A stretch of 17,501 nucleotides of DNA. It comes from Pavlovales sp. CCMP2436. Its lineage: Eukaryota > Haptophyta > Pavlovophyceae > Pavlovales. Under the pieces are notes generated by a model. It was given only the letters and a program-made list of their open reading frames with translations, made no database searches and was not told the origin of the DNA. The translations under genes were made by a program, and so were the position numbers. This document shows, piece after piece, positions 14,688-17,501 of the stretch (the stretch's first letter is position 1; each line of letters opens with the position of its first letter). The stretch lies in assembly GCA_026770615.1 (NCBI GenBank), contig MU631487.1, positions 190,225 through 207,725 on the forward strand. Direction: 5' to 3'.

Positions 14688-15120
14688 AACTGGGTCGAAA
14701 TCAAAATTAGTGGCGCGATTCCGCACTGAGGAGGGGGGAAAGTGGTGGCCGGGACGAAAAAGTAGACATTGGTCACCCCTGCGCGCTAAGTGTCGATAGC
14801 TTATGTCGAATAGAGCCCTCCTCGACGGTCGGAGCCCACCTCGTGTGCCTCCCAGATGCCTCTAGGGTCGACAACATACTTCGTGTAACTAACATTTTCG
14901 ATCTTCAGCGTTCGGAAGCGAAAAGAAAGTCATGGTTCCCGAAGTGGTGCCGCGGAGTTTGTTGCAGATTCGTAAATGGAGCGGTGGCCCATTCACGAAT
15001 CTGCGACGAACTCCGCGGCACCACCTTCGGTTCCTGAGTTGCTCCGGAAGACTTTCACCGGACTTTTTCAATTTTCCCCCCGGGCCGGACTGGCCACTAA
15101 TTCGGATTTTGACCCAATTT
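14688..15120. mobile_element. Fold-back (nested inverted repeat) element, possible MITE
   Basis: Outer arms: 14688-14717 (AACTGGGTCGAAATC, then AATTAGTGGC) is similar to the reverse complement of 15092-15120 (AAATTGGGTCAAAATCCGAA, then TTAGTGGCC). A GGGGGGAAA block follows inward on both sides. Inner arms form the hairpin at 14934-15034. The arms are not symmetric about one centre: left spacing is longer, so the structure has gained or lost internal sequence. No transposase frame and no clear target duplication are visible. Confidence 0.5.
14934..15034. repeat. Long near-perfect hairpin, ~46 bp stem with 8 base loop
   Basis: The left arm, 14934-14979, pairs with 14989-15034. The core 14945-14979 (TGGTGCCGCGGAGTT...GCAGATTCGT) matches the right arm at all but three of 35 positions. 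Two differences give G:U pairs and one gives an A/C mismatch. The outer ~11 bases pair with a one-base offset. The loop is about AGCGGTGG (14980-14987). Confidence 0.9.
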
Positions 15121-15424
15121 ACTACCAGTCTGCCGCAGCCCACGAACTCGCGGTTGCGCGGTTAGTTTGATAATTTTCATCTTTATAGTAACTACGTTAG
15201 TAGTTCTTTTGCGTCCGGAGCCTCTGGGCTTGGCTTGTTAACTCTTCTTTCTTTGCCTTACGGTTAGACCCCTGAGACGGATCCTATTCAAACCTATTCA
15301 ATTGGCAAGGTATACGCTGTCGCCGTTTGTCTCTAGTTTGTTCTTTAGAGCTAAGGCTTGGAGGGTAGGGTCTCAAGAGGCAAATAAAAAGCCTCGACCC
15401 ATCAGAACCTCCTCAATAATTACT

Positions 15425-15676
15425 TTAATATTGATATATAAATGTAGATTTCGACTTAAAAATCATTCCTATTAAATAGGCAAATTTCAGGAGGTACCAA
15501 TAAGCACGACTCAGTGGGCGTTCTATGCGGCGTGGGGAGCGAGCGACACCCTTGCGTATAGCCTCCAGCGTGGCCGAGGTGCAGGTGATACCGCTCATCG
15601 AGTCTTTGATGGCAAGCGGCCTCTCGGCGAGCGGCTCAGGCTCGAGCGGCAGCGACGCAGGGTCAGCGTCTGCCAT
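15425..15676 (-). CDS. Candidate exon or short gene, unidentified
   Basis: On the minus strand a clean acceptor-like GCAATTTTCAG precedes C-ATG at 15676. The frame reads MADADPASLPLEPEPLAERP, then LAIKDSMSGITCTSATLEAI and RKGVARSPRR, with mostly G/C-ending codons to about 15520. Toward 15425 the composition turns AT-rich (KFAYLIGMIFKSKSTFIYQY), so the true exon may end earlier, for example at the TTG|GTACCT context near 15503. It lies on the same strand as, and 3' of, the EF-hand-like gene, but joining it in phase 0 to that gene's last visible exon at this acceptor gives a stop after four codons. It may be a separate gene or noise. Confidence 0.25.
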   Translation of the reverse strand: MADADPASLPLEPEPLAERPLAIKDSMSGITCTSATLEAIRKGVARSPRRIERPLSRAYWYLLKFAYLIGMIFKSKSTFIYQY

Positions 15677-16118
15677 GCTGAAAATTGCGTAAGTTTTCTT
15701 AAGTGAATTCACCAAGTCATAATCGGCCACCGGGAGGTCGCATCGTCAATCTGATTGAATCCTGGCTATCCCCATGTCGTGGCGTCCACGGCAATGCGCG
15801 GTGACCTTAGGTGTCCGACGCGCGATGCGTCGGCTAGAGCGTGTCGAATGCAGGCTATTAAATAAGCCAAAAAACTGGTTAAATAGGCTCAGGGGTCTAG
15901 CCGCTTGTTTACATTAGTGGCACTAGGTACATTATTACGATCAATAAGAATTCTCATTCTCGGCGATAGGATTCGAGGATGTGGTCCTCAGCGAGTTACC
16001 CGCGCATGGAGGCCCTGCAACCCCCTGCACGCGCGCCCCCCTGCACGCGAAATGAGGCAGGTGTCTCAGAAGCAGGTGCTCAGAAGGCGGACTGCGCCGG
16101 CTGCAGCATGACCCTCAC
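15677..16118. other. Probable intron or spacer 3' of the EF-hand-like exons
   Basis: It starts from the donor AAG|GTGAGG of the last recognised EF-hand exon (minus strand). No coding exon is recognised. CACGCGCGCCCCCCTGCACG-type GC-rich sequence occupies 16021-16060, and moderate GC sequence the rest. Confidence 0.4.
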
Positions 16119-17501
16119 CTTGATGTACCCGTCCGTGAAGAGGTTGCGAGGCTCGGACGGGCGGTCGGAGTAGGTCTCCTGCGGGTCGACGGCGCGCGTG
16201 AACGCCACATAGTTGATGGAGAGGTCGTTGGAGTCGTCGAACTTCTCGTAGACCAGCTCGAGCTGCGCGGCGGGCAGTTCGATGCCAGCGGTTGAGAGGG
16301 CCTGCCGGAACTGCTTGCGGGTTACGTGGTCGGCCGTTGTTGCCTTTATCCTGTGCTTCGGTTTGGTTGGAGTTGGGGAGTGGTGTGGGGAAGGTTAGTT
16401 ATCATCCTAAGCCTGAGTTAAGGATGGACGGGGGTTTGGGTTTGTAGTAAGGACTTTACCCCACGGGTGGAATGTAACGGCATGGTTAGAGGTAGAGTTA
16501 GGGTTGAGATTAAAGTGCTCGGAGTAGGGCTAGCGAAATTAAAACTACAATTGGTTAAAAACCAGTTTACAATACGTCTTAAAGTGCTCGGAGTAGGGCT
16601 TTTTGAATAATAGTTCTTTAAACGTCTCCCGACTTGCAGCCCTAAGGCGTACGGGCATGACATCGGTGGGTCAGCGCATCGGTCGTCTTATGCGCTATCT
16701 TAGGACTAGGGATAAGGTGGGGGCTAGGATCGGGGCGGGGGTCATGGACTGCGTGCGAAATCGAGAAATTAAGGCTGGAAATAAGGCTGGAAATAAGGCT
16801 GGAAGTAAGGCTGGAAATAAGGCTCGTGGGATTAGGGTTCGGGCTGGGGGGTTGGGATAGGGCTAGGGCATGGGGGTAAGGCTTAGGGGGGTTAGGCTCA
16901 GGGGGGTAATAAAGTGCTCTTCCGTGCGTGCCCGATGCTCGTGTCGCAATGATGCCCCCCCATTATGAGACCCCCCCCCTTTCTTATGACCTCTTCCCCC
17001 CCCCCAATCCCCACCCCCCTCTGAAAGTTTGCCAATCGGTTAGACAAACTCATTGTACAAATGAAGAAACTAATTCGGAACAATAAACAATAAATAATAG
17101 CACAGGCGAGGAGTCGAGGGCGTGCACCTGGACTGCGCGAAGTCGAGGAAGAAGGGCTTGAGCAGCACGCGCCGGGTGATGAAGCGGTGGCGGATGTTAG
17201 CGATCACGACAGCCAACGCCGCTTCGCGCTCGGGGGCGAGCTGTGGGTACAAGCGCGGGTACAAGCCGGGTTCGCAGGGGACGCAGGGGACGCACAGGGG
17301 ACGCGCACGGACCAGGGGAGGGGGGTTCTGCCGAATTTAGGGTGGACGCGTGGGGCGGGTTTGGCCGGGTGTAAAAGGGGAAGAGGGAACGCAGGGACGC
17401 GCAGGGACCAGGAGGGATGGGGGGGACAGGCACCTGCTTGAGCGAGCGATCGATCGCGACAGGCGTCACGACAGCGAGCGGATTCTGCTCCAGACCAGTA
17501 A
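16119..17501 (-). CDS. EF-hand-like calcium-binding-family protein, three exons visible, both ends missing
   Basis: Minus-strand exons: 17434-17501 (TGLEQNPLAVVTPVAIDRSL, then KQ|GTGCCT), 17128-17240 (CAG|LAPEREAALAVVIANIRHRF, then ITRRVLLKPFFLDFAQS) and 16119-16350 (IKATTADHVTRKQFRQALST, then AGIELPAAQLELVYEKFDDS, NDLSINYVAFTRAVDPQE and ending DGYIK|GTGAGG). Phases agree: 0 at the first junction, 2 at the second, where AG joins G to give Arg. Introns are 193 and 777 bases, GT-AG. The segments LLKPFFLDF, HVTRKQFRQAL and VYEKFDDSNDLSINYVAF resemble paired EF-hands in protist proteins that couple F/D-rich helices with VT..QF turns. The loop DDSNDLSINYVA lacks Glu at position 12, so calcium binding may be weak or lost. 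The G-rich introns hold tandem repeats. Start and stop lie outside the visible exons. Confidence 0.65.
16510..16600. repeat. Two copies of a 22 bp direct repeat inside intron
   Basis: Identical copies occur at 16510-16531 and 16579-16600, 69 bases apart, containing AAAGTGCTCGGAGTAGGG. A shorter relative, AATAAAGTGCTC, recurs at 16908-16919. All lie in the 777-base intron of the EF-hand-like gene. Confidence 0.85.
16771..16824. repeat. Tandem 12 bp repeat, about 4.5 copies
   Basis: The unit AAGGCTGGAAAT begins at 16771, 16783, 16795 (one change), 16807 and partially 16819. It sits within the intron of the EF-hand-like gene, in a G-rich, TTAGGG-like neighbourhood. Confidence 0.9.

Larger units (their letters stand above)
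14340..15424. other. Non-coding interval containing a nested fold-back element
   Basis: There is no convincing coding frame. An AT-rich patch (14455-14490) and T-rich stretch (14636-14660) precede the fold-back element at 14688-15120. After that the sequence has moderate GC content and no structure I can identify up to 15424. Confidence 0.5.

Noticed and set aside
16380..16920. Telomere-like TTAGGG repeats
   Set aside because: TTAGGG words are scattered and irregular among other G-rich words and lie inside a bounded intron, so a telomere or interstitial telomeric array is not supported.
1..17501. tRNA, rRNA or CRISPR arrays
   Set aside because: I found no TTCGA-type T-arm in a cloverleaf context, no conserved rRNA blocks and no regularly spaced short repeats with unique spacers; the repeats present are tandem or inverted.

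Overview
This 17.5 kb window looks like nuclear DNA of a GC-rich eukaryotic alga with a secondary plastid. A haptophyte-like organism is my best guess, inferred from overall character and not proven. The reasons are: split EF-hand coding exons with GT/AG junctions whose phases agree; an ABC1/UbiB-type kinase exon that opens with a signal peptide followed by AAAFLP, as in bipartite plastid-targeting leaders; a SEL1-repeat/MYND-finger protein; long homopolymer and triplet runs; and several inverted-repeat elements. I see no bacterial operon, CRISPR array, rRNA or tRNA.

Layout. Positions 1-4371 (+) hold a decayed non-LTR retrotransposon that is cut by the left edge. It has a proline/histidine-rich N-terminal region, a reverse transcriptase with recognisable catalytic blocks, and a C-terminal part with a candidate PD-(D/E)XK endonuclease centre. 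At least two frameshifts, a tandem TAG TAG and two TGA stops break it. Positions 4372-5744 look non-coding and carry two short tandem duplications. Positions 5745-6857 (-) encode about seven SEL1 repeats and a C-terminal MYND zinc finger, with a TAG in repeat 3 and another TAG just before the first repeat. Positions 6861-8559 are mostly unassigned, with one copy of a ~170 bp dispersed repeat and a GCC-triplet tract. Positions 8560-8931 (-) carry an unidentified ORF with unusual codon use, and 9084-9803 (+) an unidentified acidic, probably nuclear protein. Positions 10518 to about 11005 (+) are the first exon of an ABC1K kinase.

Directly after that exon lies a ~490 bp MITE-like element (11205-11696) with inverted ends and an apparent 8 bp target duplication, then a candidate exon interrupted by 53 consecutive G residues. 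Positions 12068-13421 hold the second, inverted copy of the dispersed repeat, a perfect 24 bp inverted repeat pair 743 bp apart, and a 21 A run. Positions 13422-14339 (+) hold a possible coiled-coil protein. Positions 14688-15120 form a nested fold-back structure with a near-perfect ~46 bp hairpin. The right end (16119-17501, -) is a three-exon piece of an EF-hand-like protein that continues off the window; its introns contain short tandem repeats.

The genes show no common pathway, as expected in a eukaryotic genome. The region reads as scattered host genes separated by repeat-rich, partly transposon-derived DNA. The most unusual items are the fold-back at 14934-15034, the MITE-like insertion behind the ABC1K exon, the retroelement with its endonuclease-like C-terminus, and the TAG codons in the SEL1/MYND gene.
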